A DNA stretch of 47,424 bases from Welwitschia mirabilis. Lineage: Eukaryota > Gnetophyta > Gnetopsida > Welwitschiales. Location of the stretch: assembly GCA_051453625.1 (NCBI GenBank), contig JBOZIK010000001.1, positions 81,423,417-81,470,840 on the forward strand. Reading direction: 5' to 3'. Shown here one piece after another: positions 23,274 to 34,459 of the stretch (positions are counted from its first letter, which is position 1; the number at the start of each line of letters is the position of its first letter). The notes under the pieces were generated by a model that did not search any database, had not been told where the DNA came from, and was given only the letters and a program-made list of their open reading frames with translations. The translations under genes were made by a program, and so were the position numbers.

Positions 23274-25076
23274 CTGATTCACACAGGCAACGTGTTTTGT
23301 TTCTTGGATCAAAGCCATTTACCGATCAACATTACATACACAAGAACAGGCAGTGGAACTCTGAAGAAAGCAATTGCAGAAAAAGGAAGATAAATAATTG
23401 AGCTCTTGCAACTACATCGTGTTAGAAAAACGCTTAATTACATAAGTTGATAATAACAGGCAGGTTTTTCTGATCTAATTTCTCAGACATATAGCAGCAC
23501 ACAAGCTCTGCACATAGAGATGTAGCTTTGCAACGAAAAGCGTGACTTGCAGAACAGAACCGAAAAAGAATTTGCCTAATGCGATCTGGGTATTAGAGAA
23601 GCTACGCCTAAATACCATTGAGTTGGAGCTTTGAAACCTCCACTAATATTATTCAACCACGGAGTGAATGCGATCTCTCTTACAGCCAAAGCAGGACGCA
23701 ATGCTGCGAACAAGCGAAGAAAGAATTCCTTGGAGAATTTGGCCCCTGCGCGGAATCAGCCGGGCGGCCTTTCCTCTTCTGCTTCTGTTTCCTCCTTTGA
23801 CATCGTTTCTTCTTTCCATTCCCGCTTACACTTGGACAGCAACCGAATCAAGACAAACCAAGGAAGCTCAGTGAGGACTGAACAATGAGCAGAATGTCTT
23901 AGCTTCCCTTACTTGCTAAGAAAGGAAGGGGATTTATTTCGACCCGCCAGCACTTACCATCACCAAGCGGGCGGGAGTCAGGACCAATCTGGCGACCATG
24001 CTGCTTTACGAACACAGGGACAACGGAGCCCTGCAAGTCAAGTAAATCTTAGGTCAATATTACATAAGATCCTACTTCCCTCCCCTGCTTGTAGTCTTTG
24101 TCTCTTGTATACTGTCCTAGAGGGAAGGCAGTGTGAACACGGTTCTGATTTTCTCTACTATTTTGTTCACAAGACTCTTAATTTGTACCCAATATTGGAG
24201 TTTTCCAATTCTCACAGCAAACCCAACCCTAATCAAACTCACTTTATGCAAGTGACTGGCTTACTCGAAGCCTGCATAACTGGTTTTCCTAAAATGATCC
24301 AAAAAAACAGAAATGAAAATGGCGCGTCCCACCTCGTCTTGCCTTGTTTTCTCTCATGTGATCAATTTGTTTTGCTTTCTCGATCCACGGACGTCGGTGT
24401 ATGAGCATTGCACCTGGAGAGGCGTGGGTCCGTCATCAAAGAAAGACGTTTTGCAGACGGAACAATCGAAATAAAATAACGCCTAAAAACTAAAGCTAAA
24501 ATAGGAGTCATTATCGCTGCGGGACCTTGACTTTTAAAGGCAACCAGAAACCTTCAGCTCATATTTGGACTGAACTCATGCACAAAAACAGTAAATTTGC
24601 AAATTGACAGTAATCGTTCTGGAACATAAAAAAATACAGACTTGCTTTCCAAATATTCATATATCTGAAACAAAAGGAACAAGAGTAATCAACAAATAGA
24701 TTGCATATTCCTCTTTGAGACGCACACGTAACAGCTAGTCTTTGCTCTGGAAAAAGGATTTCACAATCCTTTTTACTTAAAAGACATAGAAGAAGAGAAG
24801 GAATTCTCATAATCGACTAAAATTCCTTCTCCTATTTGAAATAACAAACCTAAAATGTTTGAGAAGAAGATTATAGTGACGTCCAAGACGCATTTGCAGT
24901 TTAAAGTTTCTCACATTTTGAATCAAAGTAAGAGTTAAAGCTTTATTCAATTGACTTTGGCAAGCAAAGAAGACGATTAGTACATACTGACAGTGAATTG
25001 CTTTGCCTTTTTGAAGGAAGGAAGGGAAGGCATGCCTGGGAAACTATTCCTTCGAAAGGAAGAGAACGCCGACTAA

Positions 25077-25397
25077 ATGCAGGTCGCTTTCAATTTCTGG
25101 ATAAGAATGAGCACTGAGGCCTCCTTTGCTCTTTCTAGATTCTGGAAAGGAATCGAGCACCGGGGACTCCTACTCCTTGGCTCTTACTCAACCACATATC
25201 TCTACGGACAATATCTTTTCCGATTGTCCAGTGAAGTGAAGTTCCTAGGTGATTTCTTCGTACTTTCTCAATTATATTTGTGTCGTCAAATGAAGCCGTT
25301 AGATTTTCGAGAGGACACCGAAACTGCGCTGGATTTCTGCTTGAAAAAACGATTGCGCCGTATTTGTGATAAAGCAAGGAATGAGGGGATGGAATAG
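25077..25397 (+). CDS. Unrecognised 106-codon open reading frame in GC-rich island
   Basis: Starts MQVAFNFWIRMSTEASFALS, has a Tyr/Leu-rich middle (about residues 35-70) and a basic C-terminus (KKRLRRICDKARNEGME). No family recognised, no signal peptide or clear membrane segment. A 96-codon frame on the opposite strand overlaps it almost fully, so coding status is open. If the island is mitochondrial DNA this could be one of the many lineage-specific mitochondrial frames. A second frame (25397-25636) begins within its final codon area. Confidence 0.2.
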   Translation: MQVAFNFWIRMSTEASFALSRFWKGIEHRGLLLLGSYSTTYLYGQYLFRLSSEVKFLGDFFVLSQLYLCRQMKPLDFREDTETALDFCLKKRLRRICDKARNEGME

Positions 25398-25685
25398 TGA
25401 GGACCGTTCGGACGCAGGGCCCCACTCCCCCTCCTTCCGTTACAGATCCAATGAGCGGTACTCACGAATGTGTTGAGTCCAGCGAACAATCACATTCACT
25501 TCACAAGAGAGCTCGCACCGAAACCAACGGGACTATCGTTCCCATCTCTTCAACAAGCGTCGCCGGTCGCGGGCCACTAATCCGGTACGCAACAGAGCGA
25601 CTCAAACATGAAAGTCATGACTGTACAACAGGGTGAGAGAAGTCCAAAGGGACGGCTGATGTGGCCTATATGCATGACACGGATA

Positions 25686-25703
25686 GGGGCTTGTCTAAGC
25701 CCC
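25686..25703. other. Perfect 7-bp-stem inverted repeat
   Basis: GGGGCTTGTCTAAGCCCC forms a 7-bp stem with a 4-base loop. It overlaps the 28-base block shared with 37649-37676. Not followed by a T run, so not called a terminator. Confidence 0.6.
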
Positions 25704-25920
25704 GTCCTATCTCCTATTGAGAGAGCCCTGCTGAGTGCTCAGTGCTGGCATTCAGGGCGCTTCTGTCGTCGTCGCGGAGTTGCTTGGGTTAGTTGTGTTT
25801 CTTTTCTCTCTACGTCGCGTTGTGTTTTCCATTCCTGCTCGAGCTTTTGCGTTTTTAAAAAAGATTCAGATTAAATTTCACATATTGTTTATCTGTACAC
25901 TATCCTGCACACAATAATGA

Positions 25921-26952
25921 CGCAAAACTACATAGAAAACCAGTTAGACTCTGAATGATCATTTTTTTAAATTCATGGAAATAAACGCTTGTTGAATCTA
26001 AAATAGTAACGTTTTCCCTGTTTTCGTTTTTGTTTGTTTAAGTACTGCATGGCTTTTTGTTTTAACGAACACAACTGTTTTTTTCCCTAGGGAAGTTTTA
26101 AAATTCAGAAGTTTTGTCTGTCAGTAAACAGATGTGACTTGCTATGCAAGGTATAACATTTTCAGATGTGATTTTTGTATCCCAGATTGCTGCTCAACTA
26201 ATAATCATACAGAGATAAGCAAAAAAATAATGTGTATGGATATCACCACAAAAATACATTGTAAGTTATCTCCCAGAGTTGTCCATCAAGTTAGCACTGT
26301 TTAAAAAGTTTCTGTTAAGGTGCCTCTGCAATGCAACCTATTGTATGTGGAAAATAAACTAAGGAATAGCATTATAAAATAGAGAATTAAAAACTATGAA
26401 AATAGGATGTGAATGCAGGTAGAACACATCATCCAAAGGATCTCCCATCTACAAAGTAAAAATGTGCTGTTGGGTCGAAAAGATGAAAGCAGACATGTGC
26501 TTGGGTGTTCCACAATGACAACTTAGATGCAAGACTCTTAACATATGTATACTACATCAATAACATTTTAGCACAGATGTTCTCAAATCCCTAGTAGATA
26601 ACAGCAGAAATTAATACACAATGCACTCCTAGGTACAAAAAGTTCAGAGATGTGAAGCAAGAGCTCATGTCTCAAAGGGAACTACTTATTTATGAAAAAC
26701 TTTCATAGCTGCTTATATCTCCTGCTCAAGTTCGGTTGTTTATCAACTAAGATCGAATTGCAATTTTGAATATAGGTCTCTTAAACTTAAGCAGGAAATG
26801 TACATTTGTGTTTATATAGTTGTCTAAACACATTTTGATATTTATGCTACATTTCTAATGTTGGAATTCTTTAATATGTTGTAACCAAACTAGCAAATAT
26901 CTTGCCATCTAATATATAAATAATTAAATGCATTACATGATATTGTTTTTAG
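25921..26952. other. AT-rich stretch before the ATPase exon, probably intron or intergenic
   Basis: Composition falls back to the AT-rich level at about 25880. No frame or known motif recognised. It ends in the polypyrimidine/AG acceptor GATATTGTTTTTAG, consistent with intronic sequence at least near the exon. Confidence 0.4.
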
Positions 26953-27169
26953 GTGACACCTTTCCACATTGAGAATAAAATTTGGCCTAAATCTGTAAAT
27001 ATCATATCTTCATTAAGGAAGAAGGTTAACCCTCGCTTAATGATGATGGCTGGTGATCGTTCATCAAGTGCATGGCTTGTTGCTAAGGCCGTGGGAATTG
27101 AGGAAGTCTATTCTAGCCTTACACCTGAAGATAAACTCTATCAAGTCAAAGTGCTATCACGTGATGGGG
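26953..27169 (+). CDS. Single exon of HMA1-like P1B-type heavy-metal ATPase
   Basis: Acceptor TTTTTAG precedes 26953, and a donor-like GTCAGT begins at 27170, giving 217 bases. The exon encodes VTPFHIENKIWPKS, then PRLMMMAGDRSSSAWLVAKA and VGIEEVYSSLTPEDKLYQVK. This matches the P-domain of plant HMA1 (chloroplast-envelope copper/zinc/calcium-type pump) from the VTLIHLED block through TGDHxSSAWRVA and VYCNLKPEDKL, with exon ends falling at natural places. Oddities: the conserved TGD is AGD, and the usual PRPG is WPKS. The following exon with the GINDAP hinge and all other exons were not found in the window. It may be an exon of a very long-intron gene, or a duplicated, decaying fragment. Confidence 0.7.
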
Positions 27170-27452
27170 GTCAGTAATGGCTTTACCATATATCTTGTAA
27201 TGGCTATAAAGTATAACATACATTGTTGTTAAGTGTTGGGATTATTTTGATGGCATAATTTTTTATGATACTCCAAATTGATACTATTTTTGATTCATAG
27301 ACATGAATAACTTAATGTATAAATAGTCATTAGTAGTCAATGAAGTTTTTCTAAACTTTGTTTTTAAAAATCATATACAACTTAAACTACTTTGGGCATA
27401 GTTTTATTTTTTTTTATTTTGCTCTCTTTTACCAAGGCTGGGCTATTTGTGG
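27170..27452. other. Sequence downstream of the exon, probable intron
   Basis: AT-rich, no feature recognised. It would be the start of the next intron if the gene is real. Confidence 0.35.
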
Positions 27453-27768
27453 TTCATAAGCCGATTTGATGCCAATGGCAGGTTTTGAATGAGAACTCTG
27501 GATTTTGCTTTTATAAAATATAAGATAATTATCTATCTAGTTCTATCTACAGGTAATTCACATAAAGTTCAAAAAAAATGTAATTTGAAAAGGAATGAAG
27601 GCTTTATTTAGTATGAAGATAAGCCAAGTAAGATAAAAGCTTGAGGACTTTAACATGCAATTATAATTCATTTTTTTTTAAGGTTCAACAGTTTAAAATT
27701 ACTAGTTGAACTCATTTTCCTCTCAAGATGTATGAATGATTCCATCTATGCTTTGTATGCTAAAGAAA
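27453..27768. repeat. Duplicated block, copy 1 (about 316 bp)
   Basis: Nearly identical (about 95% by eye) to 28423-28739. It ends exactly at the 509-base gap 27769-28277. The second copy is itself interrupted by a 55-base gap (28608-28662). A genuine tandem duplication or two alleles of one locus placed in series. Confidence 0.8.
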
Positions 27769-28422
27769 NNNNNNNNNNNNNNNNNNNNNNNNNNNNNNNN
27801 NNNNNNNNNNNNNNNNNNNNNNNNNNNNNNNNNNNNNNNNNNNNNNNNNNNNNNNNNNNNNNNNNNNNNNNNNNNNNNNNNNNNNNNNNNNNNNNNNNNN
27901 NNNNNNNNNNNNNNNNNNNNNNNNNNNNNNNNNNNNNNNNNNNNNNNNNNNNNNNNNNNNNNNNNNNNNNNNNNNNNNNNNNNNNNNNNNNNNNNNNNNN
28001 NNNNNNNNNNNNNNNNNNNNNNNNNNNNNNNNNNNNNNNNNNNNNNNNNNNNNNNNNNNNNNNNNNNNNNNNNNNNNNNNNNNNNNNNNNNNNNNNNNNN
28101 NNNNNNNNNNNNNNNNNNNNNNNNNNNNNNNNNNNNNNNNNNNNNNNNNNNNNNNNNNNNNNNNNNNNNNNNNNNNNNNNNNNNNNNNNNNNNNNNNNNN
28201 NNNNNNNNNNNNNNNNNNNNNNNNNNNNNNNNNNNNNNNNNNNNNNNNNNNNNNNNNNNNNNNNNNNNNNNNNNNNNATGAGGGTAAAGCACATAAAAAA
28301 ATAGAAATATGAAGATGTGACATATTCAAGGTAATGTTGATAAAATGTTGCATTGCAATGGAAAAACAGAAACGACTGTGAGAATGAAAACTATGGATTT
28401 TGCCTTTATAAAATATAAGATA

Positions 28423-28739
28423 ATTCATAAGTCAATTTGATGCCAATGGTAGGTTTCGAATGAAAACTCTAGATTTTTCCTTTATAAAATATAAGATAAT
28501 TATCTATTTAGTTCTATCCACGGGGAATTCACATAAAGTTCAAAAAAAATGTAATTTGAAAGGGAATGAAGGCTTTATTTAGTATGAAGATGAGCCAAGT
28601 AAGATAANNNNNNNNNNNNNNNNNNNNNNNNNNNNNNNNNNNNNNNNNNNNNNNNNNNNNNNTTTAAAATTACTAGTTGAACTCATTTTCCTCTCAAGAT
28701 GTATGAATGATTCCATCTATGCTTTGTATGCTAAAGAAA
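28423..28739. repeat. Duplicated block, copy 2
   Basis: Second copy of 27453-27768. A shorter third piece of the same sequence occurs just before it at about 28378-28422, so the duplication is not simple. Confidence 0.8.
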
Positions 28740-29107
28740 ATGCAAGGGTAGTTATTATGATAGTATCATATATCATCACAGAAGAGACTAAATAGTGGGT
28801 TCAAAATATCTACTGTGACATAAAAGCAAACTTAACATACTAGAAGAAGACATCCAAAATAACAGGAATCACTTAACAGAGTATAAGATTATGCAGTACA
28901 TAATAAAGTGATCTATTTGAGACCTATCATTCTAAACTGTCACCTTCAAATGAAGTCTTTGATCTATTTATAACAATCAAACCTAAATATTAGGATAATT
29001 GGAATATTACATAATTCAAGTAATAGACAACATTATCTCATGGATGCTAACCTGATGTTGCAGTAATTGATATACTTTTTCTTATTAATAGTTTTTAATG
29101 AAAAGGT

Positions 29108-29361
29108 CCTAATTAATATTCTAGATTTTCTTATTAATAGTTTACAAATAAAATTCTATACTAGAGATTTAGGCCTTGTCATGANNNNNNNNNNNNNNNN
29201 NNNNNNNNNNNNNNNNNNNNNNNNNNNNNNNNNNNNNNNNNNNNNNNNNNNNNNNNNNNNNNNNNNNNNNNNNNNNNNNNNNNNCCTAATTAATATTCTA
29301 GATTTTCTTATTAATAGTTTACAAATAAAATTCTATACTAGAGATTTAGGCCTTGTCATGA
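29108..29361. repeat. 77-bp identical flanks of a 100-base gap
   Basis: 29108-29184 and 29285-29361 are identical and sit on each side of the 100-base N run. Most likely unmerged contig overlap; the real DNA probably holds this block once. Confidence 0.85.
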
Positions 29362-29564
29362 CTCTTTTGGAAAAAAACATAAGATATGAAATTATACATA
29401 CAAATGAAGGAATGGTTATGCAATGTAGCATATGTAGATAAATAAAAAAGAGGTAATAAGATCCTAGGGCTAATGGAAACTCCAAATTTAACCAATCTCC
29501 TCAAGATATGAATAGGTACAGGGTGCTACCTTTAGGAACAAGCAAAACATTTTAAAGTGGAAAG

Positions 29565-29651
29565 CCTGAAACAAGTAGAGTGAATCAACAATGTAATAGA
29601 AATGAAAACCTGAAACAAGTAGAGTGATCAACAATGTAATAGAAATGCAAA
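29565..29651. repeat. Two-unit tandem repeat, about 44 bp
   Basis: CCTGAAACAAGTAGAGTGA begins each unit (29565 and 29609). The second unit differs by a few bases. No coding frame is maintained. Confidence 0.85.
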
Positions 29652-29699
29652 CACTGAGTGTTATAATTTGATGCGATACTAGGATAGGGTATAAAAACA

Positions 29700-31260
29700 A
29701 CAACACAATAAAATTGGCTACAAAGAATCTTAATACAATAGCACAATCTTAATTAACCTTTGAACAAAAAGGTAATAAGCTAGTGTATATAATTTAAAAG
29801 TTTTCTTTTAAAAAGGGATGTCATAGTATATGACAAATAAAATGCTTGTTATGAGATGTAAATTCTCAGAGCCAATAAAGTACACCATTACCCAATGTGT
29901 CCATCATTTGGTAGCCTAGAAAATAAGTGCAACTTTTAACTTTAGTTGATTATGACTTGTACCTACTTAGCCTTTAAACTCTTAGAAGATCAATGTCATC
30001 AAACCACTTTAGCATTGCAATGTCATCCAAGGACTAGGCTTTACTTGATTGAAAGCAAAGAAAATGAGTCTTTTGTTTTTCAAGTTTCTTGCATCAACAT
30101 GTAGGATATGTGTGCCACTACAAAAGGTTGCATTGGAGTCCCACCATACTTACAAAAGTAAGACTCTCTAACCTTACAAGTGGACAATTCAGAAAGTTGG
30201 ATTAGGAAACCATCTTATTTATACTATATGATACTGGTTTTTTTCGGAATTCAATAGTTAATCCAAGTAATTGTATATCTTAATTATTATTTACTTAAGC
30301 TAAATCCATATAAATGCTCATCTATAAAATCCTACTTAAGATTCAATAAGATTTTATGTACTTAAAACCCCTTTTTTTAAAGATTTAAAGTTAAGATACA
30401 TGAGTTATCTGGTCATTTTGTAATTGTAGGTTTGATTCTTTAAAAGGTATTACAACAAAGAAAAATTGCTTAATAGATATTTTGGATTTAATAATTACTA
30501 AAAAAATTACTTTTCATTTGATATAGCACTGTATAATTGACCATAGACAAAAGGAATGGGAGATTTTCTCCCCTTCATTATTTACAAGAAAGGCAAGATA
30601 TTTAAGCAAGTCATAATCTGAGATGTTAAAACTGTTGCTGCAAGAGAATTATACATTATGAAAAGGGAAATAAGAGGGGCAAAATAATGGGAATAATAAC
30701 AATCCATTTGAAATGAACCAAATAGCTGCAAATTTATGGATTCTCTCCTTCCTCCTCCTAAGGGCTCTCATGATGGTTTCAACCCAAAAGCAAGATCAGT
30801 TTCAAAATTCCTTGAAAGCAAAATGCAAAGTAATCAAGAGAGACTAAACTCCCCAAAATGGCATAATTATATGAATGGCTAAATGAATTATGAAGGCCAA
30901 AAGTCGTTCCCCTGACCCTGCAACTCTAATTGCAACTGCAACTACAACTACCTACATGTCTGAATTGTCATCAAATAAAAATACTATTATAACCTAATAA
31001 ATAAAGCTTTGTGATAGAGTATTGAAATCCTTTATGAAGTGGCACATGGCTTAAGCATTGGCATGGGTATTGGAATTGGCATTGGATTCTTCTTTCTTTT
31101 TCCTAAACGCTACACTTGGCCTCTTCCTTTAGGTAAAAGAAGTGCATGGCTTTATCTCATCCCATGGTTTTGGATTTATGGCTTTCTTTCTCATAGTTTT
31201 ACCAGCACCATGCTTTTTATAAAAAGTGCTTGATGTTTTTTTGCACTTTTACATTATATT
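29700..31260. other. AT-rich stretch without recognised features
   Basis: A 64-codon plus-strand frame at 31039-31233 (Gly/Ile-rich start from a GGCATTGG-type simple repeat, then aromatic-rich) has no recognisable family and no splice or start context. It is not called as a gene. The rest shows only simple AT-rich sequence. Confidence 0.4.
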
Positions 31261-31263
31261 ACA

Positions 31264-31509
31264 CTAGCAAATCAAGCAAAGGCCAAATACCACCTTCAAT
31301 CCTGATTGCACATGTCTTTTTAACAAAGAAATAAGATGAAAAAGAGCCCCTACATCTATAATAATAGATTGATGGTCTGTCTTAACTACAAGAAGTCCCA
31401 AGTTAATGTGGCATCCTTCTATGAATAGAGCATTAGATGTATAAAAAAATGCAGCACCTGCATACATGATGTCATAGGTTCCATTTGTACTGAACTGTCT
31501 AAAATCCAT
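31264..31509 (-). CDS. Unrecognised 81-codon open frame with repeat-related 5' part
   Basis: Begins MDFRQFSTNGTYDIMYAGAA. The TGCAGCACYTGCATA... segment behind its first third recurs at about 33015 and 34470 in changed frames, so this part is a dispersed repeat. The remainder (GLLVVKTDHQSIIIDVGALF and a basic stretch) is hydrophobic and unmatched. Probably not a protein gene; listed because it is the longest clean frame in this stretch. Confidence 0.15.
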   Translation of the reverse strand: MDFRQFSTNGTYDIMYAGAAFFYTSNALFIEGCHINLGLLVVKTDHQSIIIDVGALFHLISLLKRHVQSGLKVVFGLCLIC

Positions 31510-31586
31510 GTTTCAACCCTTGCAAAATAAGGATGTTTATTACTTTTTAAAAAAAAGGCATAAGAGATTATTATTTCAGATAAATT

Positions 31587-32690
31587 AAAACTATGAAATC
31601 CTATGAAACCCTATGAAACTATGCATGAATGCTAAAGAAATCAAATAATTATAGATGTAACACCTATTTGCAAAAAGCAGGAGAAGAAGTTCCATCAGAT
31701 CATAAAAGGATTTACTGAACTCCATACTGTATGCAATTTATTAAACAATGCACTCTATCATGCTCAAAAAACTGAGTGGCTTTAAGNNNNNNNNNNNNNN
31801 NNNNNNNNNNNNNNNNNNNNNNNNNNNNNNNNNNNNNNNNNNNNNNNNNNNNNNNNNNNNNNNNNNNNNNNNNNNNNNNNNNNNNNNNNNNNNNNNNNNN
31901 NNNNNNNNNNNNNNNNNNNNNNNNNNNNNNNNNNNNNNNNNNNNNNNNNNNNNNNNNNNNNNNNNNNNNNNNNNNNNNNNNNNNNNNNNNNNNNNNNNNN
32001 NNNNNNNNNNNNNNNNNNNNNNNNNNNNNNNNNNNNNNNNNNNNNNNNNNNNNNNNNNNNNNNNNNNNNNNNNNNNNNNNNNNNNNNNNNNNNNNNNNNN
32101 NNNNNNNNNNNNNNNNNNNNNNNNNNNNNNNNNNNNNNNNNNNNNNNNNNNNNNNNNNNNNNNNNNNNNNNNNNNNNNNNNNNNNNNNNNNNNNNNNNNN
32201 NNNNNNNNNNNNNNNNNNNNNNNNNNNNNNNNNNNNNNNNNNNNNNNNNNNNNNNNNNNNNNNNNNNNNNNNNNNNNNNNNNNNNNNNNNNNNNNNNNNN
32301 NNNNNNNNNNNNNNNNNNNNNNNNNNNNNNNNNNNNNNNNNNNNNNNNNNNNNNNNNNNNNNNNNNNNNNNNNNNNNNNNNNNNNNNNNNNNNNNNNNNN
32401 NNNNNNNNNNNNNNNNNNNNNNNNNNNNNNNNNNNNNNNNNNNNNNNNNNNNNNNNNNNNNNNNNNNNNNNNNNNNNNNNNNNNNNNNNNNNNNNNNNNN
32501 NNNNNNNNNNNNNNNNTTAGACAAGGTGGCCCTATGCAATCCTATGAAACCCTATAAAACTATGCATGAATGCTAAAGAAATCAAATAATTATAGATGAG
32601 ACACCTATTTGCAAATAGTAGGAGAAGAAGTCCCATCAGATTATAGAAGCATTTACTGAACTCCATACAGTATGTAATTTATTAGTCTGC
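31587..32690. repeat. About 165-bp near-duplicates around a 730-base gap
   Basis: 31587-31745 and 32525-32690 share CTATGCATGAATGCTAAAGA and following sequence with several differences. N run 31787-32516 lies between. Tandem duplication or unmerged contigs; the differences make simple overlap less likely than at 29108-29361. Confidence 0.7.
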
Positions 32691-32702
32691 GGCTATAAGT
32701 AC

Positions 32703-32842
32703 CCAAACAAACAACAGAAAATTTAATCTTTGATATTAGATGAGGTAATCATAGCCAAACCGATAACAGTTTCCAAACAAACAATAGAAAATTTAATCTT
32801 TGATATTAGATGAGGTAATCATAGCCAAGCTGACAATAGTTA
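32703..32842. repeat. 70-bp tandem repeat, two units
   Basis: Units start CCAAACAAACAA at 32703 and 32773 and are over 90% identical. Non-coding. Confidence 0.9.
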
Positions 32843-33004
32843 AAAAGAAGTTTCTTAAAAAAGCACTGTTATACAGAAAGGAAAAGGAATGAATCCACAG
32901 TTTAGAATATAAAATGAAAAAAAACTAATAATGTAACCAACATATTAATGCCATATCAAATGTAGCTTTGCAATCAACTAATTACTGACCTTCCTATGGC
33001 TGCC

Positions 33005-34014
33005 TTTCCTGGGGCACGAAAAATGCGGCACTTGCATAGCATCATATCATAGGTTCCATATGCATAAGAGATGATCATTGCAGATAAATTGAAGGGTAGT
33101 CATGAGAAAAATCTTGTGCATTGTAATTACTTAGGAAAAAAAAGAAATACATTCTAAAACTCGCATCTAATAAGTATTGTATAGAACATTGTAATCCTAG
33201 GAAGAATTTGCATGTCTTAAAATGTCTATGGGTTAAATTTGACAACCAAAAACGTTTACAGTAGTATAGTTTTGTAATTTTTATCAAGAGGCCAAGCCCA
33301 TAGATCTTGACAAACATTTGGCAAGAAATGCAAACATCATTGTCTGTCTCACACCATTGTAATTACACCCATACCCACTTAAGGTTCTCCATACTTGCTA
33401 TGGTGTTCTTTAAAAAATAATTCTGCAGGGCATGACAAAGTAGTATGATTATTATCTGACTCTTCAATGTATGAGATCCCTTTGAATCTGTAGACCATTG
33501 AAGAGAATCATACCCACCAAATATATATCAAAAGATTTGTTATTTTAATAAAGTAAATACAGTAAAAAATGTCTGCTATGTCAATTAACATTGTAGTAAA
33601 AAATGTTTTACAAATGGAGAAACAATGAGCATTTCTTTAAAAAGGTAGACTTAAGTTAAAAACAATCTTCCAAAAAGTAGACAAACATGGCTTGGAGTTC
33701 TTCAAATAAAAGATTAAGATGGTCACAGAAAACGTAGTCTTCATAACGCCCTTTTCTAATTAATTTAAAAGCTATTTTTAAGATCAAAAACCATATATAT
33801 TAGAAAAGAGTTAATAGGTAAAATGCAGTGAGTACAATTTGGCTAAAACATTGAATTTATAAGTGATAATAAAATACAGAAAACAAAAAACAGAAAGGAT
33901 TTTAGCTACTAAAAATTTGGTTTGTTTATGAAAAATTGCATGGCATTGACTAAAACATGTGTTAGTTTGGATTGCCCAATGATTTGTTGTGTATATCCTC
34001 CATTCATTCCCTTT
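33005..34014. repeat. About 1-kb direct repeat, copy 1
   Basis: Collinear with 34460-35640 at roughly 90% identity. It lacks a segment of about 115-135 bp present in copy 2 (around 34738-34865) and about 50 bp (around 35277-35330). It ends at the 100-base gap 34015-34114. The exon-like minus-strand block is described under findings. Confidence 0.85.
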
Positions 34015-34459
34015 NNNNNNNNNNNNNNNNNNNNNNNNNNNNNNNNNNNNNNNNNNNNNNNNNNNNNNNNNNNNNNNNNNNNNNNNNNNNNNNNNNNNNN
34101 NNNNNNNNNNNNNNGATATGGTAGTCAATTATGTTATGATGAGTATATTAACTAAATTAAATTATTAATTTATTAATTATATGAAGCATGTACAAACTGT
34201 GATAATGGATATAAATAAGGATATTAAAGAAGGATCTGCCATATTAAATAAAAGTATCAAGTTTAATAATGTAAATCATATAAGATAAACGTGTATCAAA
34301 AAATAGTAATGACAAGAGTATTTGGAAATAAGATAAGAGTACTCTCCAATATTCTATTTCATTATGATCATTTGTAACATCAAAACCTTAGTATTAGTAC
34401 AATTGGAATATTGCATAATTTAAGCAATAGAGTCTTTCAAGGCCAACATAGAGCAAAGC

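Larger units (their letters stand above)
22800..25920. other. GC-rich island, possible organellar (mitochondrial-like) insertion
   Basis: Clearly higher GC than the surrounding sequence, with CpG-containing strings (for example 25385-25600) almost absent elsewhere. Overlapping frames of 60-163 codons occur on both strands (23618-23888, 23913-24404, 24559-24810, 25077-25397, 25397-25874), as expected for GC-richer DNA, but none matches a protein I recognise. Runs such as GGAAGGAAGGGAAGG near 25015 and the mixed composition resemble plant mitochondrial intergenic DNA, so a nuclear copy of mitochondrial DNA is the first guess. A nuclear promoter / first-exon region is the alternative. No rRNA, tRNA or standard mitochondrial gene was recognised. 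Confidence 0.35.

Noticed and set aside
23618-24404. Overlapping plus-strand frames of 60-163 codons in the GC-rich island
   Set aside because: Three phases are open over the same bases and none matches a known family; treated as a composition effect and not called individually.
22800-25920. tRNA or rRNA genes inside the GC-rich island
   Set aside because: No cloverleaf-compatible T-loop or A/B-box pair and no rRNA core string was recognised by eye.
27723-28428. Several 180-220 codon frames on both strands
   Set aside because: Produced by the 509-base N run. The same holds for 31712-32576, 41375-41893, 33811-34155 and 46999-47202.
31039-31233. Gly/Ile-rich 64-codon frame
   Set aside because: Its start is a short GGCATTGG-type simple repeat; no family, splice or start support.
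29565-32842. Short tandem repeats considered as a CRISPR-like array
   Set aside because: Only two units each, no regular spacers, eukaryotic context.
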